Program-made: the position numbers and the translations under genes
Assembly: GCA_944472135.2 (NCBI GenBank)
Contig: OX235267.1
Span: 17,963,452 to 18,027,451, forward strand
DNA length: 64,000 bases
Origin: Trichobilharzia regenti
Lineage: Eukaryota; Platyhelminthes; Trematoda; Strigeidida; Schistosomatidae
Direction of reading: 5' to 3'
The notes under the pieces: generated by a model
What the model was told of the DNA's origin: nothing
Database searches by the model: none
The model's input: only the letters and a program-made list of their open reading frames with translations
Shown here: piece by piece, positions 31,961-45,700 of the stretch
How positions within the stretch are numbered: position 1 is the stretch's first letter
Layout: the number at the start of each line of letters is the position of its first letter

Positions 31961-33399
31961 ACGTTCAGTCAATGAGCCATCATAGCCCAAGTAATACTGT
32001 CTTTAGAATGCAATTTTATATACATGGTTTTCTCATCAATACTATCCTTCTTCTTTTTGATCTCACTATGTACTACTTTATGGATTTTATTAAAAAATAG
32101 GCCTTTTCCTTTAAAGTTATCCTGTTGAGTAGTTGAGCCATAAACGGTGATCGAGATGAGAAGAACATCTAAAATTGATGCAGTGTTCTTCATTAAATGA
32201 TGAAATTCAATGACCAAGTGGATATTATTAATATTTAGAAACCACTCATTCTTCGTGATAAAGCATAATCGTGTCGTTTTGTATGCACAATAATAACTGA
32301 GCTCACTAAGTGTGTCCCGATTGGGGTCATTTCCTTGGCTTCATCTAGCAGATATCGGGTAGTTTGGAGCACAGACAGGAAGCCATCATCATCTTGTCCT
32401 ATTATCCAATGAAATTAACTCATGGATTCAAGAGGAACAAGCATTCCCCATATCGTTCAGAAAGGTTTCTAGGGTCTATCTTCGTTCTGTTAGAGAAGAG
32501 AATATGTATTTAACTTCTACCATGTGTTCTCTTGATTGCTTTTTTCAAAATAAAAATATTTGAAAGTAGTATGGAAAAAGGTGTAAATTTTCGATCTCAA
32601 GGTTCCAATTTAGCCAGAGACAGCTTAAAATATACATTAGGATTAATCAAATAGGAACTCATTATATTCTTTTCCTTGTACTGAGAATTAATTTATTCAC
32701 GAAGATTGCAGTCTAACCAAACGAAAAAGATTACACTAATGTGATGACACAATATATTACAATTCACGCGAAAAGAAAGATTAGCGAGGTTTTTGTAAGC
32801 AGCAGCAGCTCAACAATAAAGAAACTCAAACTAACAAATAAAACACACTGAAGCATTATGCAGCAATATACAGAAATGCATTTAAAAGTGATCTGAAATC
32901 AGTTAAGTGAGTCAATGAATAATAATTATTCATAGTAATAATAATAATGATGATGATAATCTAAACTCACTCAATTGATTTCAGATCAATTTTAAGTGCG
33001 TTCTTGTTTATTATTACATAGTTGTCTAGGGTGTTACTTGTTAATTAATATTTTATACTCAAGCCATTTACAAAAAAGAAAAAAAAACTTCTCGAATCTT
33101 ATTCCAAACTAATTTCTTTTCATGTCATTTGGAATATTTATGACATCATATTTATCACACTGTTTTCTATTACGTTAAACTATTAGCTTCATGCGTAAAT
33201 TTATCCTAAGTAGAAGTAAGAGATTAATACTGTGTATATTTTAGAATCTGCTAATCTTGTTCTTCTTCTACGGATGATATATTCAGTTATTTTTTTTAGG
33301 CTGTGCATTCGTAACCAGTAAGATACTACCAATTTTTCATTAACATTTTCTAAATAAACTAAAAGCACCTTTTACAATAACTTACAATAATCATTCATT
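31961..33399. other. AT-rich DNA, no gene seen
   Basis: Simple (TAA)n/(GAT)n tract near 32930-32962. No coding signal. Confidence 0.4.
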
Positions 33400-33690
33400 G
33401 GTGACTGACCTCAGTATGAGATGTCGTGACCAGTGGTTTCCACTAAATTGGATGTGAGGACAAATACTCGCCGATGACATTGACTGGGGTGGTCGCGCTA
33501 TATAATATCGCGAACTGACAGTAGTTTGAAATGACAGGCCAGTGAATTTCATCCGAGTGACTGAATGGTCACCTTGTAGGGTGACAGTCTTAGGTCAAGG
33601 GTGTGTAGTGCAGAAAAGTCGCAAACTAGGATGACACGGGTGTTCAGTACTCCCTGATTTTCAAATGTTCCCTAACTGTAGTCAGTGTGT
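33400..33690 (+). repeat. SM-alpha-like SINE, old copy
   Basis: It aligns along its length with 14770-15045: GACCAGTGG, GGTCGCGCTAT, a tRNA-like middle, AAACTAGGATGACACGGGTG in the core region and TTCAGTACTCCC. The hammerhead core is heavily mutated. Confidence 0.6.
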
Positions 33691-34134
33691 GAACAGCCTT
33701 GAAATAAGTATTCAGCTGTTGATTTGTACTCAGAATTCAATATTATCTTTAACCAGACTAGAGACATTTCAGATGTGTGTTTGAAATCTCAATAACTCTT
33801 GAAGTTTAAGCATTTATGTGCTTGAATGTTTATTGTACTAAGTTCAGACACTGATATGACGTAATATACTATTGGTCATATTTCTTTTTAACTTTTGGAT
33901 AGCTTCTCAACTTTCCACTTTTAGCAGATTTTCTAAAATATGTTTATTGTTTTTATCCTGAAGCTACTATCAATCATAGTGATTTTCAACTCACTAACTT
34001 AGGCTCGAATAAATTATTGTGATTAAATAAATACACTTTACAGATGAAATAACCATCTTAGAATAATTAATCTGACTATTTTCCTGTCAGAATTTATTCA
34101 ACTAAACTTCCAGTATTTCATATTTAAACAAATG

Positions 34135-34320
34135 GTCTACGAGCTAGCTCACCTTATAACGAGAAGGTCATGGATTCGAACCCTCGTGGTGGGTGCGCAC
34201 TACTGAAGAGTCCTAAACTAGACTGAGGAAACAGCTGTTCAGTACTCCTAGATTTTCCAATGGTTCTCTAACCGATGTCAGCTCATGATGAAATCCTGTA
34301 ACAAATGCAGAAAAAGTTGA
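34135..34320 (+). repeat. SM-alpha-like SINE, 3' half
   Basis: Box B-like GGATTCGAACCC near 34173, core remnant CTACTGAAGAGTCCTAAACT, then AACAGCTGTTCAGTACTCC and the family 3' end GATGAAATCCTGTAAC. Confidence 0.65.
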
Positions 34321-34686
34321 AAACATATCGAATGTTACTGGTGTTTTTTTTTTTGAGAAAATTAGCAAGTATAATAATGAATGGACAGTCAGGTGTCATT
34401 CATTCACCATGTGATAGGATTACTAATACGAACTAGTAGACTAAGAACAATTGGAACCGAAGTTGTCTTAGTTGATTATAGTGTCATACATCTATGCTTA
34501 CTTTCTTCATTTCCATTTATGGTAAAATGCAGATCAAATATTTTGAACTGAATAAATTCGGTTTTCAAGGGAAACTGTAGTGAAATTCCGCAATGAAATG
34601 TGCAAATGGCGAATTCTATTGAAGATATGGAAAAATTCAGATATCATGTAATAAAGTCAGTTGACACTTATGTGTTCTGAGTTCTT

Positions 34687-34922
34687 TATAATAAAGGTTT
34701 TTGTATTTCCCAATGAATGAAAACAAAATGATTTTGTTGTTTTTTACTGACGTTTCGCTATTTAGTGCTAATAGCTTTATCAAAGTATTATTAAACCGGA
34801 ATTTACAAAATCTTAGCATAATAATACTTTGATAAAGCTATTAGCATTAAATAGCGAAACGTCAATACGAACAATATCGTTTTGTTTTCATTCATTTGGA
34901 AGTACAAAAACCTTTATTATAA
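34687..34922. mobile_element. 236-bp hairpin element with Penelope-like hammerhead motifs
   Basis: Arms of about 105 bp (34687-34793 and 34820-34922) are inverted copies. Each carries TTGATAAAGCTATT, a short loop, AATAGC, then GAAACGTC. That matches the TGATGAAGC...GCGAAACGTC layout of minimal hammerheads known in Penelope-like retroelement repeats, though the core reads TTGATAA. Inverted repeats of this kind are common in Penelope elements. Confidence 0.6.
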
Positions 34923-37674
34923 TGAATATCATATACCCAATGCCCAAATTTTTTCAAACCATTGAAAGTGAACTTGGTTTGGAAATATGTTTTTAATTCT
35001 GTTTAACGCGTTACCTGTTCGCTCAATTTGCTAACGAGAAATTGGGTGGTTTGAACTGATTGGGCTCTTTGTGTTAAGTCAAAGCGGATACATCACTGAT
35101 TATTTCCGCCCCGAACAGGCGACGCGACCACCCGTTATATAGATCACTTCGATTTGGCTACCAGCACCACAAGTTGATGTGAATAGTGTCCAGTTATTCG
35201 CATCTATCAATCAGTATTATGTGGTGGACCTTTTACTCTGTTAGCTTAGTTACCCAAATTCGAATAGAAAATAAAGTACCAAATCAGTTTAGTTACGGGA
35301 AGAATGTATTAAAGTTTGGTTACTTGGGTTTACAAAGATCCAAAGTCCACAATAAACGTAATAGACTCCAGGTGCTGCGGGAAGACTGCTCCAGTACTAA
35401 TTCTCCAATGTTGACGTTGGTGGAGGTCGACCAAAGTACGTAGGAAGAACTACGGTGCTCCTGCAAAAATTTGAGATAGAAAGCAGGTGATTAAAATTGA
35501 TCGACGGCAGTTGAGATGGTGGAGAAGACGGAGAGTCGAAAGCAGAACTATATATTTATTCAAAACCCGAGGTAAAGTTCAAAGTACAGAGTTTATGGTT
35601 AAAACAAAGTGATGTACAATATGTTCATTTCTTACATAGTAGTAAAATTTGGATAAGTTTATTTTTGAGGTCTCCACAAGTATATGGAGTGGCGCTAATA
35701 ACTAAATCAGACAGAACCACCACCACAACAACAACAGAACCAGCGACATGAGAAAGTAGAAGAGAAGGTGGAAAGCTTAATTGTTTCAAACAAAAGACAA
35801 AACACTTGACAGAAATGCTGAATATATTATGACTTTAATTAATTGATATGTTTTAAGAGAATTAGAAACCAATGAAAGAAATTCCAACCTTCACAAAGTG
35901 TAGGAAATAAAAAAGGCGTGATGGGTACACGATAACTACAAAAGATAGTTATTTTAAGATTATAGGTAAAGTGTCAGAGATAGCCTGTCGACGGCCATAA
36001 TTTTGAATGCCCGCGAGGGAAATAAACAAGTGATTTACTCGCTTGCGATTGGTCTGTTTGATATTACCTAACGAATAGCAGTAGCGGTATTTCCAAACAT
36101 GATTGGCTCTTTTGTTCCGTTTCTACTTTCTAAGGTGATTTCAATTGTTCTTTAGAATCACTGGTAATGCATATAGTCATGGTAGAGAGAGTTAATGTAG
36201 TATCAGTGGATTTGTCCGCTGAATTCAATGGATTATTTCGCTACCAAAGTCTAAGGACTTGGAAGGATCGTGAAGAATGCATACATCGTTTTCAAGAGGT
36301 GATGGGTTTATGCAAGTTGTACTAATGACGTATTAATAATAATAATATAATTATGTCAGTCAACATTTTTCAAGAAGACAAAATGGATATTGGGTCTGCC
36401 TGTAAACACCAAGTCTATGTCATAAAATAAGTAAATGCTATGCGTATATAATTTCTAAGTATTTCTGTAGACTTCCCTTAATGAAATGCATGTGGAGGAG
36501 CTTTGAAAGCATTAGCAAAAGTACACAACAAAGTAAATGAAATAATTAACAAAACTGACTATCCCACCTCATCATGTCCATGTATAATCCTTTAAACTGC
36601 AAAAAAATTCACTAAAAGTCGTTATAACATGTCTCTTTAAGTAATTCGACATTTTCAACAGTTTGTAAACTGGCCGTAAATTACGGCCGGATAAGGACAC
36701 CATCATTTGCTGTCTATGCTTAAAACGGCTTATTCCATCAACTTTTAGCAGGAACACAAGTGTAAAAGTGTGTAAAACAACGAAAAATTACCTAATTTTG
36801 AGGGTTTTCTTCAATAAATAAAGCCAGTAGATATCAGCTGATCAAATGACCTATGGCCGTATACAGGCTGCCAGTGTCAGACATATAACATTATCATTAT
36901 TCCACCATTACTTGAAGAGAAATTCAAACATGGTCAATGAATTAGTCTCTTGTCTCTTGTTAGGTGACTTAAAAATGGCCTAGTTAGATTTCTGCCATAC
37001 TTTTATTTTCCCCCGTATAAAGTCATTTATTTATAAGAAAAAAGTCAAAGGAAATTCACTTACTAGTTGTCATTATCGATTCTAATAAATCCATGTACTT
37101 CATTCCTCTGCATCATTTAGTGGTTCACACTGGTAGAATGCTCCAGGCTCAATCCCTAGCCAACGCACTTTTAAACCTCATTCAGTTTACTAGGCGATAA
37201 TAACCCGGGAAAAAAAGACATTAAGCTTAAGGCTAGTAGTATCGCTGCTAAAACTTTGAAAGCCTGAAGCCCCACATTTTATTGGAAATGCAAAGAATGA
37301 GGAAGAATAAGACTTCATTTTGTTGGTCAACGTCCACTCAGTTATTCCTAACTACAGGTAAGCTTAATAACGAACAAACTTTGTAAATCCACTATTATTT
37401 TTAAAGAAACATAAAAACGTGATGTTATACACACTGAACACCACGGAGAAAATTTGAAAATATACCCTGCCCAAGCGAATGAGCTCAAGAATGACCTTGA
37501 AACACCATATCAAAGTTCGCATAGAAGTAAAGATACTAAATGTTATAACAAATGCTCTTTATGATTTAGAGGGAAGATTTTATTAAAAAAGTGCATTAAA
37601 CTATACTTTAAGAAATATATCCTAATTCTAACACATTTCCGGTCTAACTCGTACTTTAAACCTAATTAAACCTA
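34923..37674. other. Unique or unclassified DNA, no gene seen
   Basis: An 85-codon frame near 35186-35443 has no recognisable content. Nothing else suggests a gene. Confidence 0.4.
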
Positions 37675-37860
37675 ATACGTCGGTGGCACAGTGGTTAGGA
37701 CTCTCGCCGACCATGCACATGGTCCGAGGTTCGATCTCCTGCTGACGCACACCTGATATCTATAGTCGGCCTGCAAATTTTGGGCTACCAATATCCATGC
37801 TGAAAATTCCATACTTGTACCTAAAATACAATGTGGAATCAACCTGTAATCAAAAAATAA
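37675..37860 (+). repeat. tRNA-derived SINE, nearly complete
   Basis: The best-preserved copy of this family: GTGGCACAGTGGTTAGGACT fits box A, GAGGTTCGATCTCC fits box B. The body has ACACCTGATATCTATAGTC and ends in an A-rich tail. AATAC flanks both ends and may be a short target duplication. Confidence 0.8.
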
Positions 37861-38089
37861 AAAATACTAATCAAACCTTAACTACATTATTGAGATAGGA
37901 TCAGGATCACAATTGTAAACATCAGTTATTTGGTAGAAGAATGCCTACATAACTTTGAGAAAATGGAAGTTATTCTTGTAATACTTCAAAGAAAAGTGTC
38001 CTGTTTAATATTCTTGCACTTCTCTGAACACCTTTTTATGAATATACTGTATTTATATGATGGGATTTATGAGATTTCGGAATAATCTA

Positions 38090-38170
38090 CTTTTATTTGT
38101 TAGATTTTGTCACAGACCAGCATCAGTTAGAGAAATCGCTGGACAGCTGTTTCGTCCTATATTAGATTAA
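38090..38170 (-). repeat. SM-alpha-like SINE fragment
   Basis: CAGCATCAGTTAGAGAA and GGACAGCTGTTTCGTCCTA are the inverted 3' part of the hammerhead SINE. The rest is missing. Confidence 0.55.
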
Positions 38171-38289
38171 TCAAAATATTCACACACATCTCATAAAATG
38201 AACATCAATCTCCAGCTCACTGATCGCTACTGGATGGATGTCCAGAAGCTGTAGTGACAATTCGTGATCAGTGGAGTTCACCATGTCAA

Positions 38290-39200
38290 GGAGAAATGGA
38301 TGCTGACCTGAGGTGTTAGTGAGGGTTGCTTTATATAGCGAGTTGAAATATTCAGAATTTCAGGTTTTTTATGGCTGCCACCAAGCCACCAAATTTACAA
38401 TTGAAGTAGAAACCGGACAGAAAATCTCATTTCTGCATGTCCGACTAACAAAGAAGACTGACGGGACTCTGAAGAGATCGATATATCAAAAGCCTATGAA
38501 GAACGGCTAGCTGACAAAATTTCACAATTGGGCACCTATCAATCGCAAGTGCAGCCTGACAATATCTCTTGCGACTAGAATCTGTAGAATCTGCAGCCCT
38601 GAGTCAGTAGAAGAAGAGATCTCTCTGTTTAGGAAGACACAGCTTGAGAACGGCTATTCACCACGCCAAACTTCATAGATAAACACATAAAACCGAAAAT
38701 CAACAAAGAACAACCCATCTCTGTGCCAAAGAAGACGCTATACATGAATGTGGCGTTCAAAGGTGACATTCTGGCTGACATCCTAAAGAGGAGAATATCT
38801 AACACCCTGAAATAAACATTCTCTGCTGCTACGTTACGATTGGTATTCTCAAGCCGCCCACTGTTCTTCAGCAACTCCAAAGAGTAACTATCGCATTTGA
38901 CCATTTCTGTGTGTATCTAACAATTTACATGCTCATATGGAATGAGAGAATTATATAGGTCATCCGATGCATGTTTTATCTAAAAGAAACAAAGAACACT
39001 ATCCATTTTGGCTACTAACAGGTACCAGGGAATCAATAAGGAGTGTTACAATTGAACATGTAGTCAGCGCTGGTCGTCACTCAATATGTAAGGAGAACTC
39101 ATTCAAAGTCATCTACAAAGTCAAAAGAAACCTCCAGGAGAAGGCAAACTTCCGCACACTTTGCAATGCTGAGAAAGGCCTTAGCTATCCGGATAGAAAA
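38290..39200 (+). pseudogene. Penelope-like element, RT C-terminus plus GIY-YIG domain
   Basis: Frames spread over about 900 bp resemble the end of a Penelope-like protein. The motif around FLHVRLTKKTDGTLKRSIYQ (38430-38490) matches the region after the reverse transcriptase core, followed by an ATRICRICSPE-like segment (38570s). Near 38955 a frame reads YIGHPMHVLSKRNKEHYPFW, the pattern of the GIY-YIG endonuclease that cuts the target site. Stops and frameshifts separate these parts. The element may continue into the gap at 39275. Confidence 0.7.
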
Positions 39201-39274
39201 CCCGGATTTATGTACACAGGAGAAACCTCCCCACCCCCTCCTTCTATCTTGGCTATAATTCCAAGTCCTACTAC

Positions 39275-39774
39275 NNNNNNNNNNNNNNNNNNNNNNNNNN
39301 NNNNNNNNNNNNNNNNNNNNNNNNNNNNNNNNNNNNNNNNNNNNNNNNNNNNNNNNNNNNNNNNNNNNNNNNNNNNNNNNNNNNNNNNNNNNNNNNNNNN
39401 NNNNNNNNNNNNNNNNNNNNNNNNNNNNNNNNNNNNNNNNNNNNNNNNNNNNNNNNNNNNNNNNNNNNNNNNNNNNNNNNNNNNNNNNNNNNNNNNNNNN
39501 NNNNNNNNNNNNNNNNNNNNNNNNNNNNNNNNNNNNNNNNNNNNNNNNNNNNNNNNNNNNNNNNNNNNNNNNNNNNNNNNNNNNNNNNNNNNNNNNNNNN
39601 NNNNNNNNNNNNNNNNNNNNNNNNNNNNNNNNNNNNNNNNNNNNNNNNNNNNNNNNNNNNNNNNNNNNNNNNNNNNNNNNNNNNNNNNNNNNNNNNNNNN
39701 NNNNNNNNNNNNNNNNNNNNNNNNNNNNNNNNNNNNNNNNNNNNNNNNNNNNNNNNNNNNNNNNNNNNNNNNNN
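39275..39774. other. Assembly gap (500 N)
   Basis: Exactly 500 undetermined bases. The frames translated across it are artefacts. Sequence just right of the gap (IKGRMRKAKQAF) faintly resembles an RTE-type segment. Confidence 0.99.
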
Positions 39775-39929
39775 ATATCAAAGGCAGAATGAGAAAAGCA
39801 AAGCAAGCTTTCATTACTCTTAGTCTGTATAGATGTCATCTCACTCCTTGTAGGCTGATTCGTTTAACTATGGACTTGTAACAAAGAACGTGCAGGTTTC
39901 AAGTGTAGAATTGTTTTTACTAGTTACAC

Positions 39930-40260
39930 CACGGATTGATATCATTTAGAGAACCACTAGTAACTATCACTGGAGTATTGGACAGCCATCTGCTTCATCC
40001 TACTTTGGGACTCATTGGCATTACCCACCCACTACCAGGACTCGAACCTAGGACCTTGCACCTACAATGTAGGCTGGTATACCATTCAACTACTGGACCG
40101 GATTCAATGTACCATGATTTCTGACTTCCACCAGTGCGTGATTAAGCGCGACCGCCAACCAATGTCATCGGTGGGAAATCCGTCCTCACACTTGGCTGCG
40201 TGGACCTCACTGGTCACGACTTCTTACTAGAACTCCAAGAAACTCCGTCCTGTAGCAAGT
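39930..40260 (-). repeat. SM-alpha-like SINE, nearly full length
   Basis: On the - strand: GTCGTGACCAGTGAGGTCCA near 40215, a GGTCGCGCTTAAT segment, box B-like GGTTCGAGTCC near 40045 and 3' part ending near 39935. The core region is mutated. Confidence 0.65.
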
Positions 40261-41247
40261 TACTGCCGGTGAATCCCAACCTGGATGACATTCAGGGATG
40301 TAATAAGTGGAACCCACGACCTCAATAACGTGTAGAAGTTAGAGGGTAACTGTGCATGTCTTCGTTATCATCTGAATTTCGTATTACATACAATTTAGAC
40401 CAAATGCTAATAGAGACGTGGTCGCTCTGCCTCCACCCCTAACACCTGATTTCTATCTCAATATATTTCTAGTTGGAATAACCGCACTTTTTGAATATAT
40501 CGTTCAATGGACTATTCCCTGAAATAAAGCAACAACCCTCTACAATCTGGGTGAGTGTGAAAAGTCCAGATGCTTCCGATGGGGAAGGTAGATTTGAAAC
40601 TAAAGACACATTTGCTGCCATTCCACATACTTCATGAAGAGTGTGGATATAACTGAATGTGCGATGAATCGAAATTCTAAGTGATTTGGAATGAAGTATA
40701 ATGTTACTCATTTAAGAGACGAAAATAGCTGTTAGGAGATGTGCCTACAGATGTTTCTTCAGGAAATGCTACTCCTACCTTGTAACTTGCATTCTTCCTC
40801 GTTCCAGTCAACAAGTCAGGGTTTGGAGACTTTTCAGGTGACACCGGAAATTATTTTACTTCCCATTTTTCAGGAGTTAAAATAGACCTAATGATATCCG
40901 TTAAATCAGTAATGACATATGAAGCGATATTTTCATTCAGTTTCGTGCACACTTGCTTGCTTGTCGTATGTTCTGGAAGCGTCGAGAAAGGGGTCCACTA
41001 ATACGACTTATTTCAGTTCTCTTGTTTAAAGTATGGTTTAGAAGGCCACCAGATGAACTGAACGCTTCAAGCGGCAAATAATGAGTTGCTTTTTGTCTAC
41101 AGATGGGTTCAAATGTCTTGCTATACCCTAGATGCCGTCAAAATTGAATTACAGCAAATAATCGATTCCCTTTCTGACAAAATGTAGAAATTTCTTGACC
41201 GTTCAGAGAAGTATTTTAACAGATTGGATGCAGCTTTTAGTCCACAC
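40261..41247. other. No gene seen
   Basis: Unique sequence without a recognised frame or repeat family. Confidence 0.4.
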
Positions 41248-41475
41248 ATAAAAATTGGACCATGTGAACCAGTGAAAACCTGTGGACGTATTATGAGTGG
41301 TAGATAGGTTGTGAATGCAAGATGAGGGAATCTAGGCGCGAATTAGACGATCTATATACCTCACTAAATTGCAATAGTATATCTGTCATGGATATTTCCC
41401 CTTATTTAAACTATACTAGACTATTTTCATGGTTGTTGACCCGGGAGAGGTGGTCATATGTGTGGTTTTCACTTT
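41248..41475. repeat. Left flank of segmental duplication, copy B
   Basis: Matches 5967-6197 with about 15 differences in 230 bp. The five bases before the LTR are ACTTT, not the ACCCT of copy A and of the right side (48208-48212), so the target duplication is no longer perfect. Confidence 0.75.
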
Positions 41476-41833
41476 TGTCAGCCACGTCTCATAAACCGTT
41501 AATGCCCAGCTCTTGCTACGCTCGGGCGCACGCTGTTCCTTGAAGTTTTCAGAAACGCTTAGTTTTAACGGACGAAAAAACCAAAACACCGATTGGCCGC
41601 TTGAGATTTCTTTATTGTTACACCAACATATAAAAATAATAATTGAACTAAGGTCTGTGAACAAATATTACAATAATAAATCATAATATTACTTCTGACG
41701 ATGTTTCACTCTTCTTTCTGAACAGCGACCGATGAGACGATGACTGTCGTATTGATGCCTCCGCGAAAATTGGGGAAGTTGATTTTGAGCAAACAACCAA
41801 GAATTGATCGTTCAATCTTCAACTCCATTGACA
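41476..41833 (-). repeat. 3' LTR of BEL copy B
   Basis: A 358-bp LTR, TGTCAATG to GGCTGACA on the - strand. It differs from its partner by three substitutions seen by eye. Confidence 0.92.
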
Positions 41834-42537
41834 CTCCCCGGCAAAAAAGGGATCCAACCCTTTTTTCCTTCACGACCAATACACGTTGACTTGGATGCCA
41901 TTGCGAGAACCTGGGTCACACGGACAGAGCTGAAATGGAAAACAAACAGAAAAGCCAACACACCACAAGCATACCCACAGCACAATCTCACACATCAATG
42001 ACGACCTGCGCCTCCAGACAGAGACCTCCTCTTGACATCTTGCAACACAATCGCCACTTGCTAGAATGACTCTTGCAGAATGCAACGTGACCATAGCAGC
42101 ACCTCACGATACTCTACGCACATCCTCTTATCTACTCACTACCAATTACCACTGAAATCGCTTGTCACTCATTCTGCCTCAGTTCTAGTAGCGGTGACGC
42201 ATGCGAGCCTCAGTCGTTTACACTCTTTCTCCCCGGCGTGTCGGACCGCAGCTAACAATTATCTCCGTGTGCATTTCATTCTCAGCAATAGCCTAGCCTC
42301 CCCGGCGTATACGACCCATCTGCTGTCCTTAACATCAATCAATTCATTCACGGATGTAGAAGACTCGAAACAACTTCAGAAGTAATCACGACGAAAATTT
42401 TAACAAAATTATGCAATAACAACAAGGTACGAAAACAACGAGTAAACACAATGAATCCAAAAACACCAATTGATATGACACACCACACGTATATACAAAC
42501 AGTACACACAAACTCGCATTTCATGTCTTGATGGAAT
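41834..42537 (-). other. 3' untranslated region of BEL copy B
   Basis: Homologous to 6551-7251. A frame of 101 codons on the + strand (42080-42385) is broken in the other copies and is not credited as a gene. Confidence 0.6.
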
Positions 42538-42793
42538 TCCTTTGAAGAATTGCAGGACTTACACCAGTACGCCTACAAACCTTCACAGGTTGACGATTGT
42601 AAGTTGTGGAATGTCCGGACACAAACAGAATTACCAACAGCTAGATGACAGATGATATCAATTCAGTATATACAATATGAACATATGTACAAAATCACAC
42701 ACCGAGCACATTGGACTGCTCATTGATGCGCTACCCTTTGAAGAATTGTAGGACTTACAGCAGTACGCCTACAACCCTTCTCAGGTTGACGCT
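42538..42793 (-). repeat. Two tandem 3' repeats, BEL copy B
   Basis: Conserved blocks near 42736-42793 and 42538-42594 (- strand), the first starting directly after the Gag-Pol stop. The outer block has one change in the CAACC/GGTTG stem (GGTTT). Confidence 0.8.
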
Positions 42794-45700
42794 CTAGGTT
42801 GGAAAATCATCTAGTGTTTCATCCTCCGACTCTCTACTCTCAGCACCTTCCAGGAGACACAGTTTTCTGATATCTCGCACCAACATGCCACAACTAGTTC
42901 TCACCTCAACCGTCCTCACCAATCCATCACCACTACAGATCAGCCTTACTACCACTCCCAAAGGCCACCTACCTGTGGCACATTTATCTGCTACTAATAC
43001 TATGTCACCAACCTTTAAGTTTCGGCACAACTTTTTCCACTTGTCCCTGGTCTGCAATGTTAGAACATACTCCTTTAACCATCTTTTCCAAAATATATCT
43101 TTCATGTGCCTGGCTTGTTTCCATCTTTTAATCGTAGGTATTCCTTCCCCGCTTGCGTCCTCTATGCCAGGGTTGCCTCTCAATAACAATAATTTATTTG
43201 GGGTTAACACATCAAAATCCTTGACGTCGTCCCTCACAGGTGATAACGGCCGGTCATTTAATATTCGTTCAGCTTCACAAAAAAATGTCTCCAGCGTTTC
43301 GTCATTCAAACTCTGGTTTTTAATTATGGAGCTTAAAATACGCTTGATAATTCCTATAAGTCTTTCCCATAGCCCACCTCTATGGCTGGCATGTGGTGGG
43401 TTGAAGTGCCACTCGATGTTCCTTTTCAGTAACTCTTCCTGAACTCTCGTTTGAGGACCTTCGAAGTATTCTTTAAGCTCGGCGTGACAGCCAACAAAAT
43501 TAGTCCCTCTGTCGCTGAACATCATCTTCGGTACACCCCGGCGATTTATAAATCTATGTAATGCTAGCACGAATGAATCAGTAGTTAGCGTATGAACCAT
43601 CTCAATATGCACAGCTCTCATTTTCAAACAGGTGAATAAACAGCCATATCTTTTACATAGGGTTCTGCCTCTCTTCACTACAAAAGGTCCGAACAAATCC
43701 ACCCCAACGTACTCAAATGGATAATTCCCTTCAGAAGCTTGCCACGCTGGGAGTGGTGCCATCATCTGCTGTACTGGACGAGCATTTCGGAGTTTACATT
43801 CCATGCACTTATCAATTATTTTACGGACAGCAGTACCTCCCTTCACTATCCAGAACTTACATCGAATACTTGATAGTACTTGCGAAGTACCCAAATGACC
43901 TTCAAGAACATGGTAGTGTCTTATAATGAGATCAGTGACTGGATGGTAGCAAGGTAATAAAGCCGGATGACGGGTCTCATATGACGATTCTAACATTTGT
44001 AGACGTCCACCAACTCTAGCGATCCCTTCGGAAACTATCGGAGATAATCTATCTAACCGCACCTTGAAATCTGCGAAATCGGGACTATCCTCCTTGGCAA
44101 TCTCACCCCACGCTTCCCACTGAGCAGCCCTCAAAATCGCTAACTCTGCATTTCTAATATCTTCGACTCTCAAAGGCCCCACATTCATATTTTCGTATCC
44201 CGCAAGATGCATGACCTTTAAATACGTAACATATCGTGTCAACCACGCAACCGCTTTCAGTAGTTTGTACCAAGAAGAATAATATTTAAAAAGTGGATGT
44301 AAACCTGAATGTCTTTCTTGAGTAGATGTTAAACTGACACTTGTCTTCAACTCCAAGGCACACTCGTTTATCGGTGGTTCATCTTCTCTACGAGGCCACA
44401 TACTATCAGCCCTTAGCAAGAACTCTGGACCTTTCCACCACTTATTTTTAACCACATTCATATCAATAACTCCTCGCGATGCTAGATCAGCTGGATTTTT
44501 TCCAGACGGTACGTACCTCCACTGCTCAACAGTTGTTAGTTCACGAATTTGAGATACTCTGTTAGCTACAAAACATGCATATCTTGCTGACTCGTTGCGT
44601 ATATAATATATCACAGACATCGAATCAGTCCAAAACGTTACGGGATGCTTGGGGTAATCCAACTCTTTACACACTGTTGTGAATAACTGCGCAGCTAGTA
44701 AGGCGGCATTAAGTTCTAATCTCGGAATCGAAACCGTCTTTAGAGGTGCAACTCTGGATTTACCCATCACCAGGCTAACATCTATATCATTCCTTAAGGT
44801 GGTTCTGATGTATACGGCTGCACCAAATCCAACCTCAGAGGCATCAGAAAAAACATGGAAGTCAATTATATCATGATTTCTCGACGGCTTAAGTGGACGT
44901 GAGACGGAATGTAGATTCAGCATTCTTAAACTGTTAACCCACCCCTTCCACTCTTCTCTCTGCCTCTCACTTAATGGTTCATCCCACTGTAACCCTTTCC
45001 TGCATGTCTCTTGAAATAACCTCCTAGCCGGAAGTAGATAAGGTGCTACTAATCCAAGTGGGTCAAACACGGACGACAACACAGAGAGCACACCTCTCCG
45101 AGTAACTGGCTTATCAATATCACCAACACTAAATCCAAAGGTATCAGAGTTCACATCCCATCGCATACCTAATGTGCGTTCAACTGGTAGAGTATCAACA
45201 GGCAAATCTCGTACGGTAGGTGCTCTGTCTTCTGGATCTATATGCTTCAAAACGTCTAGGCTGTTCGAGACCCACTTAGTTAGACGAAAGCCGGCCTTAG
45301 CTAACACTTCAGTGATGCTTGTTGCAAATCTAACTGCAGACTTATCATCATCGAAGGAGGCTAAACAATCATCCACGTAGAAGCAACAATCTATGACGTC
45401 CAGCAAATCATTAGAACCAAATGTGGACACTGCCTTTCGTAGAGCAAAATTAGCACAAAATGGGGAGGATGTGGCACCAAATGGATGCACTGTCATCCTA
45501 TATTCTGACACCTTACCACAAGGACCGTCATCAAACCACAAAAACCTCAAGTGATCTCTGTCACTCTCTGGCACCTTCACCTGAAGGAACATTTCCTCAA
45601 TATCCGCCGCGACAGCAACTGTAAACTTTCTGAATCTCAATAGCAGTCCCACTAATGAGCTCACGCAATCTGGGCCACTATACAGATTATCATTTAAAGA

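Noticed and set aside
38967..39881. 304-codon frame and two - strand frames over the same region
   Set aside because: They consist mostly of the 500 undetermined bases; only the part before 39275 has content, and that is Penelope-derived.
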